Source: a virus. From it: a DNA stretch of 64,000 bases. Within the stretch, counting starts at the first letter, position 1. Each line of letters opens with the position of its first letter. The stretch spans positions 32,480-96,479 of IMG/VR virus record IMGVR_UViG_3300013094_000026; one strand, 5' to 3'. Both the position numbers and the translations under genes were made by a program. Positions 42,926 through 50,299 of the stretch are shown here, piece after piece. Under the pieces are notes generated by a model. That model was not told the DNA's origin. It made no database searches and saw nothing but the letters and a program-made list of their open reading frames with translations.

Positions 42926-43198
42926 ATGCGTAAAAATAATATTAAAAGATCACAACAAGGAATTAAAAGATATAATAAAAACATAGCTCGTAAAGCAAGA
43001 AAAAAACATAAACTTGAAAATCATATTATTTGGCTTGAAAATGTAATTAATGCTGGTGTTGAATTAGATTTTGAAAGATTATGGAAAAAGAAAGATGGTT
43101 TATACCGTAATCCAAAAGATATCAAATACATCATTGATAAATTGGTTTCACGCAATGTTCCAATTTATAAAAAAGCTAAGGCAAATGGAAGAGTATAA
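42926..43198 (+). CDS. Basic hypothetical protein (90 aa)
   Basis: The first 30 residues are Arg/Lys/Asn-rich, followed by helical and Trp-containing segments. It may bind nucleic acid. The dUTPase gene overlaps its end by 14 nt. Confidence 0.55.
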   Translation: MRKNNIKRSQQGIKRYNKNIARKARKKHKLENHIIWLENVINAGVELDFERLWKKKDGLYRNPKDIKYIIDKLVSRNVPIYKKAKANGRV

Positions 43199-43628
43199 AT
43201 TGAAGATAGATGTAATGCTCTTAAATAAAGATGCAAAGTTACCAACATATGCAACATTTGGCGATGCTGGTGCAGATTTATATTCTACTGAAGAAATTAT
43301 AATTGAAGCACAAGACCATGTAATGGTTGGGACAGGAATTTCAATGGCTATCCCACAAGGCTTTGTGGGATTAGTCCATCCTAGATCAGGCTTGGCTGCT
43401 AAGAATGGTATTACCGTTTTAAATGCTCCAGGAACAATTGATGCAGGATATCGTGGCGAAATTAAAGTGATTTTAGTTAATCATACTAACATTGCTTATA
43501 TGGTAAAAAAGGGTGATAAGATAGCTCAATTAATTATTCAAAAAGTTGAACATGCGTTCTTTGAACCCGTTCAAGAACTTGATACAACTAATCGTGGGGC
43601 GGGCGGATTTGGAAGTACTGGAAAATGA
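43185..43628 (+). CDS. dut: dUTPase (147 aa)
   Basis: All five trimeric dUTPase motifs are seen: GDAGADLYS, HPRSGLAAKNG, NAPGTIDAGYRGEI, GDKIAQLII and RGAGGFGSTG. ATG 43185 gives the usual length; TTG 43200 with GGAAGAG is an alternative. An upstream in-frame ATG at 43071 lies inside the previous gene and is rejected. It removes dUTP and supplies dUMP to ThyX. Confidence 0.92.
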   Translation: MEEYKLKIDVMLLNKDAKLPTYATFGDAGADLYSTEEIIIEAQDHVMVGTGISMAIPQGFVGLVHPRSGLAAKNGITVLNAPGTIDAGYRGEIKVILVNHTNIAYMVKKGDKIAQLIIQKVEHAFFEPVQELDTTNRGAGGFGSTGK

Positions 43629-43888
43629 TTGCTTTTTCATTAATTATTACATTTCTTTATTTTAGTATAATAATTGTTGGTATTAATTATTATGAAAAAA
43701 GAGAACAAAAAAATGATGAACAATTGCGTGAAATTATAACAAGTTTATCTAAAGATAATGATATACTTCAAAAGCAATTAGAAGCGGTAAAACGTGAAAA
43801 TAAAGCACTTAATAATCGTTTTAACATAGAATATGAATACAAAGCCTATCGTAATGAAAGATTTAAAGGTGAGCATAATGAAAGCTAG
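43625..43888 (+). CDS. Single-pass membrane coiled-coil protein (87 aa)
   Basis: The N-terminal membrane segment (residues 2-20) is followed by a long Glu/Lys/Asn heptad coiled coil (LREIITSLSKDNDILQKQLE). The topology recalls small phage spanin- or Rz-like proteins, but there is no second component to support that. Confidence 0.6.
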   Translation: MIAFSLIITFLYFSIIIVGINYYEKREQKNDEQLREIITSLSKDNDILQKQLEAVKRENKALNNRFNIEYEYKAYRNERFKGEHNES

Positions 43889-44018
43889 TAATTGTTATTT
43901 ATGCATTGGGACGGGAATGTTAAGATCTGATGAAGATTGTTTCTGTATTGATAATACTTGCTCCTGTAAAGGATGTAAGGTAGAATATATACAAGAAGAA
44001 CTGGATTTTGAACAATGA
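43878..44018 (+). CDS. Cys-rich zinc protein (46 aa)
   Basis: ATG 43878 follows AAGGTGAG; seven Cys (CYLC, CFC, CSCKGC) suggest zinc binding, like DnaJ-type knuckles. The longer frame from 43833 has no ribosome site. Confidence 0.6.
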   Translation: MKASNCYLCIGTGMLRSDEDCFCIDNTCSCKGCKVEYIQEELDFEQ

Positions 44019-44245
44019 AAATTAAATGTGATGTAGAATTTTATCCTCAAGCAGTACTATTTGGTTTCCATATGTGGAGAAAAAACAGTATCAGTATTTA
44101 TTTTCTATTTTGGACATTTGAAATTGCTGTTTATTCAAAACTAGGATACATTAAATATTTACGAAGAGTTGTAGATATATCAAGATTTATTGCACACGCT
44201 CATAAATTCCATGAAGAAAATCAAGATAAATGGAAAGAATTATGA
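44015..44245 (+). CDS. Hypothetical protein (76 aa)
   Basis: It overlaps the previous gene by 4 nt (ATGA). An aromatic, partly hydrophobic middle (IYFLFWTFEIAVY) could associate with membrane. No family recognised. Confidence 0.55.
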   Translation: MKIKCDVEFYPQAVLFGFHMWRKNSISIYFLFWTFEIAVYSKLGYIKYLRRVVDISRFIAHAHKFHEENQDKWKEL

Positions 44246-44261
44246 AAAATATGGTGAAATA

Positions 44262-44336
44262 ATGTGCGATCATAAGTTAAAACTTGAAGAAAATAGATTA
44301 ATTTGTGAATATTGTGGAGAGACGTTTAAATTATGA
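44262..44336 (+). CDS. Mini zinc-ribbon (24 aa)
   Basis: MCDHKL, then ICEYCGETF: one C-x2-C knuckle plus an N-terminal Cys and His. It ends in an ATGA overlap with the next gene, which supports translation. Confidence 0.45.
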   Translation: MCDHKLKLEENRLICEYCGETFKL

Positions 44337-44434
44337 TAACAAATACAGTATTATGGTTTTTATTTATAATTAACTCAGCAGGCATATTGTTAGGTCTGTA
44401 CGGGCTGGGAGTGGCTAAAAGATGGTGGAAATAG
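44333..44434 (+). CDS. Membrane micropeptide (33 aa)
   Basis: A 22-residue hydrophobic segment (VLWFLFIINSAGILLGLYGLG) and a basic K-R-W-W-K end. Coupled through ATGA to the mini zinc-ribbon and overlapping the next gene. Confidence 0.5.
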   Translation: MITNTVLWFLFIINSAGILLGLYGLGVAKRWWK

Positions 44435-44547
44435 AAGAAGAATATTGCAATCCAAATAAATTATGTAAGAATATGGAAGATATAACCATAGAATACACAC
44501 TTGAAGATTGGAAAGAAATATTAAAAAAAGATGGTAAGTTGCAATAA
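44422..44547 (+). CDS. Small acidic protein (41 aa)
   Basis: It overlaps the membrane micropeptide by 13 nt; acidic, with two Cys. No motif. Confidence 0.45.
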   Translation: MVEIEEEYCNPNKLCKNMEDITIEYTLEDWKEILKKDGKLQ

Positions 44548-44567
44548 TTGTAACAAAATGTTATAAT
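44539..44567 (+). promoter_or_regulatory. Leaderless promoter
   Basis: TTGCAA 44539-44544, a 17-nt spacer, TATAAT 44562-44567; ATG 44575 is 7 nt downstream. Confidence 0.6.
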
Positions 44568-44574
44568 TAGTATT

Positions 44575-44700
44575 ATGACAAAATTACCTAAATTAGAGAA
44601 AAAGTGGGAGAATCTCACAGAAGAAGAACAATGGGCTTATTTAGCTTTCATTGAACAGGAGAGTAAGAAAGATATGCATTCTCCGCTGAAAGTAGCATAA
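44575..44700 (+). CDS. Hypothetical small protein (41 aa)
   Basis: A single amphipathic helix rich in Glu and Lys (KLEKKWENLTEEEQWAYLAF). Own promoter and own terminator make it a monocistronic unit. Confidence 0.6.
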   Translation: MTKLPKLEKKWENLTEEEQWAYLAFIEQESKKDMHSPLKVA

Positions 44701-44726
44701 AACTACATATTAAAAAGATCATTCAG

Positions 44727-44752
44727 AACCCGCTTGAGAAGGCGGGTTTTGC
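44727..44752 (+). terminator. Rho-independent terminator
   Basis: AACCCGC and GCGGGTT pair around TTGAGAAG; TTTT follows. Confidence 0.85.
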
Positions 44753-44754
44753 CA

Positions 44755-44784
44755 TTGACAGATTCATATTCTTCATGATATGAT
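44755..44784 (+). promoter_or_regulatory. Leaderless promoter
   Basis: TTGACA 44755-44760, an 18-nt spacer, TATGAT 44779-44784; ATG 44791 is 6 nt downstream. Confidence 0.75.
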
Positions 44785-44790
44785 AAGACC

Positions 44791-45075
44791 ATGACACACG
44801 ATGAAGATTGCCTAATATCAGAAGGCAAATTTGATGCCAAATGCACATGTAGTTATGGTTTGCTAGAAGAGTTAAATGATCTTGTCAATGATTTTGACAT
44901 GAAGCATGACAACAGCAATCCGTACTATATTGCCCTTCGTAATGTCGTAGAATTGGCGGGAAATCCGTTAGAAACAAATGAAATTTGGCCCGCAGACTAT
45001 GTAGTTTGGTATACATATGGATACAACCTTGCTTTAATTAGAATACTTGAATCTATTGAAAGGGATTTAGCATGA
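44791..45075 (+). CDS. Hypothetical protein (94 aa)
   Basis: The N-terminal part has two Cys (CLISEGKFDAKCTC); the rest is helical with a Trp/Tyr cluster (ADYVVWYTYGYNLA). It heads a string of overlapping micro-genes. Function unknown. Confidence 0.65.
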   Translation: MTHDEDCLISEGKFDAKCTCSYGLLEELNDLVNDFDMKHDNSNPYYIALRNVVELAGNPLETNEIWPADYVVWYTYGYNLALIRILESIERDLA

Positions 45076-45194
45076 GATATGGAATTGTTAAATCTGACTC
45101 TTGGGGATTTTCTGCATTTTATTTGCCCACAGAAAAAAGCTTTAATTTACTTTTTATTCATTGGTTTTTCTATATTGAGAAAGAGTTAAAGTGA
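45072..45194 (+). CDS. Aromatic micropeptide (40 aa)
   Basis: ATGA overlap with the gene before. Phe/Trp/Leu-rich, possibly membrane-associated (LLFIHWFFYI). Confidence 0.5.
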   Translation: MRYGIVKSDSWGFSAFYLPTEKSFNLLFIHWFFYIEKELK

Positions 45195-45307
45195 AAATAA
45201 CTATACATAAGTGGAACGCAACATATGGATTTTCTTTTGTTGTGCACCCTTGGTGGGGAATTGGTATTTTGCTAAGTAATAGACATATTAGAATTGAACG
45301 GAAATAA
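45191..45307 (+). CDS. Hypothetical micropeptide (38 aa)
   Basis: GTG 45191 overlaps the previous stop (GTGA). It resembles the 40-aa neighbour upstream in its aromatic pattern (YGFSFVVHPWWGIGILL). Confidence 0.5.
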   Translation: MKITIHKWNATYGFSFVVHPWWGIGILLSNRHIRIERK

Positions 45308-45311
45308 CATA

Positions 45312-45404
45312 ATGTGTAAAAAATGCGGGATGTCTAAAGAAAACATAGAATACTGGGATACTCATCAAACTATGAGTAATAATGAAATATGGTGCAGAGC
45401 TTGA
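45312..45404 (+). CDS. Mini zinc protein (30 aa)
   Basis: MCKKCGMSKENIEYWD, then WCRA: a single CxxC knuckle. Its stop overlaps the next TTG start. Confidence 0.5.
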   Translation: MCKKCGMSKENIEYWDTHQTMSNNEIWCRA

Positions 45405-45514
45405 GCAAAAATGAGCGGGAGCAAGAAGCAAATTGTCGCCATAAATGGCAGGTAATTAGTCAAAGAATCATATGTAAATATTGCCAAGAAATTAAGAAAG
45501 AAGATAATCAATGA
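45401..45514 (+). CDS. Mini zinc protein (37 aa)
   Basis: TTG 45401 overlaps the upstream stop (TTGA). Residues NCRHKWQVIS and IICKYCQEI make a C-x-H...C-x2-C zinc site. Confidence 0.5.
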   Translation: MSKNEREQEANCRHKWQVISQRIICKYCQEIKKEDNQ

Positions 45515-45556
45515 TACTAAAGGAAATCATAGCAGAATGGAAACCAGATGATTGGA

Positions 45557-45682
45557 ATGAGTAGCATTACCCTTTTAAGGGAAGCAGTAGCCACCACAGC
45601 CCTTGAAAACGGGTGGGATAAAGATAAGCAAGAAGAAATATTTCTTGCCCTATTACAACTAATAAAGGATAATAATGAATAA
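45557..45682 (+). CDS. Hypothetical helical protein (41 aa)
   Basis: A plausible small helical protein (ITLLREAVATTALENGW) overlapping the next gene by 8 nt. No motif. Confidence 0.5.
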   Translation: MSSITLLREAVATTALENGWDKDKQEEIFLALLQLIKDNNE

Positions 45683-45941
45683 GGAGACCGAATTGAGCCG
45701 AAATCAGGAAGAAGAAAAATCTGCTCCTGTATACAAATATAAGCAGAATGAATCAATTACAATTCATGCTAATCATTTTGAGCAATATTGGCGAGATAAA
45801 ATTGCAGAAGAAATGGAAAATGCACAATTTAGCTATGGTTTATCACTTATTCCTGATGACTTGAAAGATGCAGCACATACTGGCTGGATTTCAGCAAAAA
45901 TAACATATATTAGTTTAGTTAAAAATGGTTGTAAATCGTAA
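45675..45941 (+). CDS. Hypothetical protein (88 aa)
   Basis: ATG 45675 follows AAAGGATAA. A charged N-terminus and helical core (HFEQYWRDKIAEEMENAQF, AAHTGWISAKITY). It is the last plus-strand gene before the convergent region. Confidence 0.6.
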   Translation: MNKETELSRNQEEEKSAPVYKYKQNESITIHANHFEQYWRDKIAEEMENAQFSYGLSLIPDDLKDAAHTGWISAKITYISLVKNGCKS

Positions 45942-46195
45942 TTAAATTGGTCGTGAACAGGTAAGAATATGGGGGAGGCAAGCGTTCAAATTGCCCAATT
46001 TTCTACCCCCCATATCACCAATTTTGGCGGGATTTAAAGGTGTAATGAATTTATCTACTAGATAATAATCATTACATACATCAACTATTAAAGTAAATTA
46101 AGAGATATGAAAGTAGGGCGGGAAGCCAGAGGTAGAATTACCACCTATATACATATAATACTATAATAAGATATATATAGTAAAGGATGTGTATA

Positions 46196-46261
46196 ATGCT
46201 AACAAAGTTTATGATTGGCTTTATGCTAGGGGCAATTCTAGCAATGTTATTATTAATATAA
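46196..46261 (+). CDS. Membrane micropeptide (21 aa)
   Basis: AAAGGATG precedes ATG 46196; the peptide is one hydrophobic helix (FMIGFMLGAILAMLLLI). Confidence 0.45.
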   Translation: MLTKFMIGFMLGAILAMLLLI

Positions 46262-46520
46262 GCCAGAAAGATATAATAGAATATAGGCTAGATCCTAATA
46301 TAGAAAGACATATTCGCTTCGCTAATATCCCGCCTTTTTCTTATATATAATTATATTAGACACATAATCAAATGCCCTTAGAATGGCTCTAGATAGGGTT
46401 TAAAGTGGAGTATTGTGGAGTAAAGTGGAGAATATATTCAATAGATAGAGTAATAAAATCAGTTTATATATAGTTATACATTTTACCTAGGTATAGACCA
46501 TAGCATATTACGCCCTATAT

Positions 46521-46534
46521 TGTCAAATTTGACA
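46521..46534. repeat. Perfect palindrome TGTCAAATTTGACA
   Basis: A 14-bp perfect inverted repeat embedding TTGACA on both strands; operator-like. Confidence 0.6.
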
Positions 46535-46623
46535 CATAACCCTTATATTGTCTAACATTTATACAAATATAGCCTAAAATGTATAGAAAAATACACCAAA
46601 AACTATACAAAATCATATAAAAC

Positions 46624-46640
46624 TGTCTAATTATTAGACA
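46624..46640. repeat. Perfect palindrome TGTCTAATTATTAGACA
   Basis: A 17-bp palindrome with a single central base; operator-like, 90 bp from the previous one. Confidence 0.6.
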
Positions 46641-46667
46641 AAATCATATATTTTTGTATAAATTCTG

Positions 46668-46711
46668 TGTGATTTTAATCACATTTTAAAAATGCTGTGA
46701 AATTTATCACA
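46668..46711. promoter_or_regulatory. Two CRP/GlxR-type operator sites
   Basis: TGTGATTTTAATCACA (46668-46683) and TGTGAAATTTATCACA (46696-46711) both match TGTGA-N6-TCACA exactly; centres are 28 bp apart. No promoter is assigned. Confidence 0.65.
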
Positions 46712-46930
46712 GTTCGTAATGTCTGGTGAAATTTTGATATGTTCGTAATGTATTATATATATGTATATAGAGGGAATTGATATGAGTCTAGTGAAATTCC
46801 CGCCCCTTCGTAATATATTAAAAAGTTTGATTAAATAAATAGAAATTGGGCCGACATCGTAAAAGCGAATTTTAGCTCCTTCGTAATGTCTATTTCAAAA
46901 TTCACCGACCCGACCCTATTGAAATAAAAA

Positions 46931-46958
46931 AAAGACCTGTGAAATATCACAGGTCTTT
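46931..46958 (-). terminator. Strong terminator for the minus-strand block
   Basis: AAAGACCTGTGA and TCACAGGTCTTT form a perfect 12-bp stem with loop AATA; on the minus strand it is followed by a run of T. Confidence 0.9.
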
Positions 46959-47068
46959 GATTTAGGACTTGGCAGAGATCGCCGCCTGAACGCCCTATTA
47001 TATATTATACAGAGAAAACTATGGGCCTTCAACCCCAACAATCTCAGGCCCATACTCTGTATTAAATT

Positions 47069-47329
47069 TTATCTACTTGCAGCATTTGTCATATTTAATT
47101 CATCTAACATATCATACATCTTATCCGCCCATGCTTTTACATTTTGCAAATATGGCGGAATTAAATCAGGATGTCTAGTTGCCATAATGATAATATAATT
47201 AACCATATATTGCATAAGTGATTCATTTACATATGCAGATTCATTTACCATTTTATAAGATAAACCTGCGGGAGATAAGTCTTGATTCTTGAATATATTT
47301 ACTAGTTGTTTATGTTCTTTATCATACAT
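47069..47329 (-). CDS. Hypothetical helical protein (86 aa)
   Basis: ATG 47329 follows GGGGAGATTGAAG and overlaps the upstream stop; a longer frame to 47359 runs into the upstream gene. Helical, Met-rich, with YMVNYIIIMATRHPDLIPP in the middle. Function unknown. Confidence 0.6.
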   Translation of the reverse strand: MYDKEHKQLVNIFKNQDLSPAGLSYKMVNESAYVNESLMQYMVNYIIIMATRHPDLIPPYLQNVKAWADKMYDMLDELNMTNAASR

Positions 47330-47639
47330 CTTCAATCTCCCCGTCCTCATATAGTTCATCTAATACATCTACTAGATCATTGTCAATTAGCCAGTCTAGC
47401 ACATCAGAGCCTTCTACATCAAACCCGCCCCAAGGCTTATTCCAAAATGTATCCCAAACTTGATCAAGATCTACACCTTCGGCAGGCTGATATTCCCAAT
47501 CTGCCAAATCTTCCCAAACATATGTAATTTCATTCCACATAAACAACATAATAAGTGAACCACCAATATTTGATTGATTCATCTCTTCTAGCCACTTGTC
47601 CAATTGTTGACGGGTAGTAATAGAGCGGTCATCAGTCAT
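47322..47639 (-). CDS. Acidic Trp-rich hypothetical protein (105 aa)
   Basis: The start MTDDRS at 47639 follows AAGGAC; the longer frame to 47678 covers the promoter. Very acidic, with eight Trp, resembling antirestriction (ArdA-like) DNA mimics in composition, though no ArdA motif is seen. Confidence 0.6.
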   Translation of the reverse strand: MTDDRSITTRQQLDKWLEEMNQSNIGGSLIMLFMWNEITYVWEDLADWEYQPAEGVDLDQVWDTFWNKPWGGFDVEGSDVLDWLIDNDLVDVLDELYEDGEIEDV

Positions 47640-47862
47640 TTGTTTTGTCCTTGTCTTGTTGAGCGAATACCAAATCATAGCATAGTGTATAGAAAGTTGT
47701 CAAGCAATCTCTATACCCGTCCATATAATCATTTTGTGACTTATCATTAATAGATTCATCATACTCTTGTACTACCAACATGTGATTTAACAACTCCCCT
47801 TGCATGATATCAATTAAGGGGATGTTATGATTAATTAAATTTAGTTGTCGTTGGTCAAGCAT
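47632..47862 (-). CDS. Hypothetical helical protein (76 aa)
   Basis: Start at 47862 (MLDQRQL) behind GGTGGAAG; the longer frame to 47946 is antisense-like overlap with the upstream gene. Helical, acidic; no motif. It overlaps both neighbours. Confidence 0.55.
   Translation of the reverse strand: MLDQRQLNLINHNIPLIDIMQGELLNHMLVVQEYDESINDKSQNDYMDGYRDCLTTFYTLCYDLVFAQQDKDKTND
47674..47703 (-). promoter_or_regulatory. Sigma70-type promoter
   Basis: TTGACA (47698-47703), an 18-nt spacer, TATGAT (47674-47679). Confidence 0.65.
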
Positions 47863-48553
47863 TGGCTTCCACCTTGTGTTCTGCACAACCCTCTTCACCC
47901 GTGCCATTACCACAAGTAGGGCAAATATAATCTCCGCATTCATCACAGAAATTTACATCAGGGTCATTTGGCTCCATGTAGTCACACTCCATGCACTTCC
48001 AGTTCCATTCAGTGCCGTCTAAACGTTCTCCACGCAGGTACTCATGCTCTCCACCCCAGCCTGTCTCCTCTTCATATGACAACGTGAAAAGCAGGTCAGG
48101 ATACTGTGCAGACAACTCAGCCAAAGCCTCGTCAGGAATGGACCAAGCAGTATTAAAGTTATAATAAACTACATAGTTCTCACCATTTTGGACGGGACCT
48201 TCAATATATGTATCTGGATTACTATCTTCATTAGATACAGAAACATCCCACTTAACTCCCCAATGGCGGTTATTCCAAGAATACCAGTCATTGCCTTCAA
48301 ACTTAATTTGTTCTGAAATTGGCAAAGAATGATTAGGTTGATTTTCATATGCCTCTAAGTCTGTTGGTTTAATTATATTCCAAAAAGAAAAAACGGGATT
48401 TGAATATAGGACACGCTTTTTCTCTATCTTATTAGTCTCTGAATTCCATTGGTCATGAATACGACTATATGGCTTATTCATTTGTGCAACAAGTTTGTTA
48501 ATAGAAGATTCATTGCCTTCTATAGTTAATCCATTATATACCCAGTTTGGCAT
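47855..48553 (-). CDS. YubB/DUF1281-like ferredoxin-fold protein (232 aa)
   Basis: MPNWVYNGLTIEG at the start, NNRHWGVKWDVSVS near residue 92 and FNTAWSIPDEALAELSAQYP near 133 are the Api92/YubB domain signature. A C-terminal six-to-eight Cys zinc module (CMECDYM, CDECGDY, CPTCGNG) is fused. These proteins are common in phages and plasmids; their role is not established. Confidence 0.8.
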   Translation of the reverse strand: MPNWVYNGLTIEGNESSINKLVAQMNKPYSRIHDQWNSETNKIEKKRVLYSNPVFSFWNIIKPTDLEAYENQPNHSLPISEQIKFEGNDWYSWNNRHWGVKWDVSVSNEDSNPDTYIEGPVQNGENYVVYYNFNTAWSIPDEALAELSAQYPDLLFTLSYEEETGWGGEHEYLRGERLDGTEWNWKCMECDYMEPNDPDVNFCDECGDYICPTCGNGTGEEGCAEHKVEANA

Positions 48554-48586
48554 TATACTTTCTTTCTACTAGTTGGGTTAATAGGG

Positions 48587-48751
48587 TTATTCTATTATTT
48601 CAGATTCATCTATGTCAAGTTCCTCCCCCATAACTTCCCAATCACTATAAGGTAAGTCATAGGCAATTAACTCAGCATTAGTATTATTATCAGCCTCAAC
48701 CTCTATCTCTAGGTGTTGGACTTTGGTTGCGAATACACGATATTTTGTCAT
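48587..48751 (-). CDS. Hypothetical acidic protein (54 aa)
   Basis: Leaderless: TAGAAT (48758-48763) ends 6 nt before ATG 48751. N-terminal beta strand then acidic tail (YSDWEVMGEELDIDESE). The shape is like small DUF-type phage antitoxins, but no motif is firm. Confidence 0.6.
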   Translation of the reverse strand: MTKYRVFATKVQHLEIEVEADNNTNAELIAYDLPYSDWEVMGEELDIDESEIIE

Positions 48752-48757
48752 AGTGTT

Positions 48758-48787
48758 ATTCTACCACTCACCACTGACATTGGTCAA
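48758..48787 (-). promoter_or_regulatory. Leaderless minus-strand promoter
   Basis: TTGACC (48782-48787), an 18-nt spacer, TAGAAT (48758-48763). Confidence 0.6.
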
Positions 48788-49006
48788 GGCAGGGGCGGGC
48801 GTGTCTAAATTATGGTCTTCATCAAATTCTCTATGATAAGCTTCTAAGGTATATACAGTAAAGTTATATCCACTAGAATAAGCAAATTTAATTGCATCAT
48901 GTAATAGATATGTTTCATAAACTAAAGAATCATTTAATAAAACTTCAAATGAATTAATCCCACCTGGTGAGACTGAATAATCTATTTCGTAAATTTTAAG
49001 TTCCAT
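48761..49006 (-). CDS. Hypothetical protein (81 aa)
   Basis: Beta-rich start (LKIYEIDYSVSPGGINSFEVLL) and a central helix; like small regulatory or binding proteins. The TAGGAT box ends 6 nt before ATG 49006, so leaderless. Confidence 0.6.
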   Translation of the reverse strand: MELKIYEIDYSVSPGGINSFEVLLNDSLVYETYLLHDAIKFAYSSGYNFTVYTLEAYHREFDEDHNLDTPAPALTNVSGEW

Positions 49007-49012
49007 AGCTGC

Positions 49013-49042
49013 ATCCTATCATTCGTAAAGGGGTTTTGTCAA
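49013..49042 (-). promoter_or_regulatory. Leaderless minus-strand promoter
   Basis: TTGACA (49037-49042), an 18-nt spacer, TAGGAT (49013-49018). Confidence 0.65.
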
Positions 49043-49073
49043 GTGGGTCGTAAAAGGAATTTTGAGGGTGGGT
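49023..49073. repeat. Triple TCGTAAA elements
   Basis: TCGTAAA occurs three times (about 49023, 49048 and 49066) just upstream of the promoter at 49013-49042; the same element is scattered at 46.7, 51.4 and 52.7 kb. Confidence 0.45.
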
Positions 49074-49086
49074 CGTAAATGGTTTT

Positions 49087-49209
49087 TTAGCTGAAATACC
49101 CCTCAGCCCATAGGCCTTCAAGAAAGGTCCTTGCTTTGAGCAGATTAGCTGCTATTTGCACCTGGCCTGGTGGGATGTAGTGGACCCCATACCCAATTGC
49201 ATCAATCAT
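49087..49209 (-). CDS. Hypothetical small protein (40 aa)
   Basis: Begins MIDAIGYGVHYIPPGQ; no strong ribosome site. Downstream of and close to the 49224 gene. Confidence 0.5.
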   Translation of the reverse strand: MIDAIGYGVHYIPPGQVQIAANLLKARTFLEGLWAEGYFS

Positions 49210-49223
49210 TTCATTTAAATCAG

Positions 49224-49424
49224 TTAACTCATACCCCAGCAAAATTGCACCCATTCCCAGTCATTTATAGCTAATAACACTTTCAATATGTCCCAGCCCT
49301 CTTCAACCAGTCGCTCATGAAGCTTTTTGTGCATGTAATTAAATGCCTGCTCACACTGTTCTTGTGTCCATTCAGGCTTTAATCCTTGAACGTCCTTCCA
49401 AGAAAATCCTGCTACATCAGACAT
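49224..49424 (-). CDS. Hypothetical Trp-rich protein (66 aa)
   Basis: Helical with five Trp; ATG 49424 overlaps the upstream stop. No motif. Confidence 0.6.
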   Translation of the reverse strand: MSDVAGFSWKDVQGLKPEWTQEQCEQAFNYMHKKLHERLVEEGWDILKVLLAINDWEWVQFCWGMS

Positions 49425-49761
49425 TCACTTCCTCCCTATGATAATTTGCAAAGTAATCAAAGGAATGTGTTCCACTGTCATCTGTAACTGTTTTATTAGA
49501 TAAGTCAATTTCTACATTTGTCTCGCCTTCATATCTAGACGTTCCCGCCCATAAGCCATAGCCCAGCTCGCTGTCCCAGTCCTGTCCAATCAACTGTGAG
49601 ACAAGAATACGGGCAAGGTAGGTCTCATCATTCCAGCGTGGACGGGCTTTGTCAATGGCATGAGCCAAATCCTCATGCATGCTAGTTTCTCCCCAATGAC
49701 TATATAAACTAATATAATTGCCATCAGCCTGCTTAAAATTAAATACTACTCTTTCTCCCAT
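49417..49761 (-). CDS. Hypothetical protein (114 aa)
   Basis: A beta-rich start (RVVFNFKQADGNYISLYSHWGE) and a DDSGTHSFDYF end, a pattern seen in several phage proteins of unknown role. Shares a base with the upstream stop. Confidence 0.6.
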   Translation of the reverse strand: MGERVVFNFKQADGNYISLYSHWGETSMHEDLAHAIDKARPRWNDETYLARILVSQLIGQDWDSELGYGLWAGTSRYEGETNVEIDLSNKTVTDDSGTHSFDYFANYHREEVNV

Positions 49762-49832
49762 TATTTATACATTCCAATCACTAATAAAATTGATAAAACT
49801 ATTGGTACTACTATAAGTATTATTATGTCCAT
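49761..49832 (-). CDS. Membrane micropeptide (23 aa)
   Basis: ATG 49832 follows GATAGGAT; a single hydrophobic helix (IIILIVVPIVLSILLVIG). It overlaps the next start. Confidence 0.5.
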   Translation of the reverse strand: MDIIILIVVPIVLSILLVIGMYK

Positions 49833-49885
49833 GTGGGTATCCTATCAGAAAGTGGGGGGATAATCAAATCCCCCCAGCCTGTTAA

Positions 49886-50299
49886 TTAGAGATATTTTGC
49901 AATAGACTTGAAGGTAGATGTAGAAACAAATTCCTCATCTGTCATCTTTAGAATACGAATTGCATTTTCAATTTCTTCTACAATTTCCTTATACTGCCAA
50001 TCTGCAATAGTTTCAAAGCCACGCTCAGGCTCAGAAGGAACATCTACTGCACCAGCCTTAAACTCAAAACTGACAACAATATCACCACTCCAACGCTTGT
50101 TGATACTTTGCTCGCTTGACTTTGAGAAATTAGCAATAGCAATTTTAGCAACTTCATGTTGCCACTTCTTGTGCAACTTATCAAACTTTTCTTGATTTAC
50201 TTTTTCATTTGCTTTGTCTGTCTTTACTTGCTTCAACTTGTCCTCTAGTGACTTGATAACTTTAGGTGTTGCTACTTTTACATTTATTGCTCGTGACAT
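49886..50299 (-). CDS. Hypothetical coiled-coil protein (137 aa)
   Basis: Start MSRAINVK at 50299 after AAGGAAATA. A frame extending to 50356 reads MSDPP, but those codons are the TGTCAGACC promoter element. Residues 15-55 form a charged coiled coil. No family recognised. Confidence 0.65.
   Translation of the reverse strand: MSRAINVKVATPKVIKSLEDKLKQVKTDKANEKVNQEKFDKLHKKWQHEVAKIAIANFSKSSEQSINKRWSGDIVVSFEFKAGAVDVPSEPERGFETIADWQYKEIVEEIENAIRILKMTDEEFVSTSTFKSIAKYL

Larger units (their letters stand above)
45942..47068. other. Gene-poor convergent region with palindromes
   Basis: Plus-strand and minus-strand genes end here. It holds one micropeptide (46196), triple GTGGAGTA-like repeats near 46408-46430, perfect palindromes at 46521-46534 and 46624-46640, two CRP-type sites, several TTCGTAAT elements (46713-46890) and a strong terminator at 46931. 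No other gene is seen. It could be a replication or transcription-termination region. Confidence 0.6.

Noticed and set aside
43625-43888. Membrane coiled-coil protein as an i-spanin
   Set aside because: There is no overlapping lipoprotein partner, and actinobacterial hosts lack a classical outer membrane.
46938-46951. TGTGAAATATCACA as another CRP site
   Set aside because: The half-sites are 4 bp apart instead of 6, and the sequence is the centre of a strong terminator stem.
47322-47639. Acidic protein as an ArdA-type antirestriction protein
   Set aside because: Only the overall acidity and Trp content fit; the conserved ArdA blocks are not seen.
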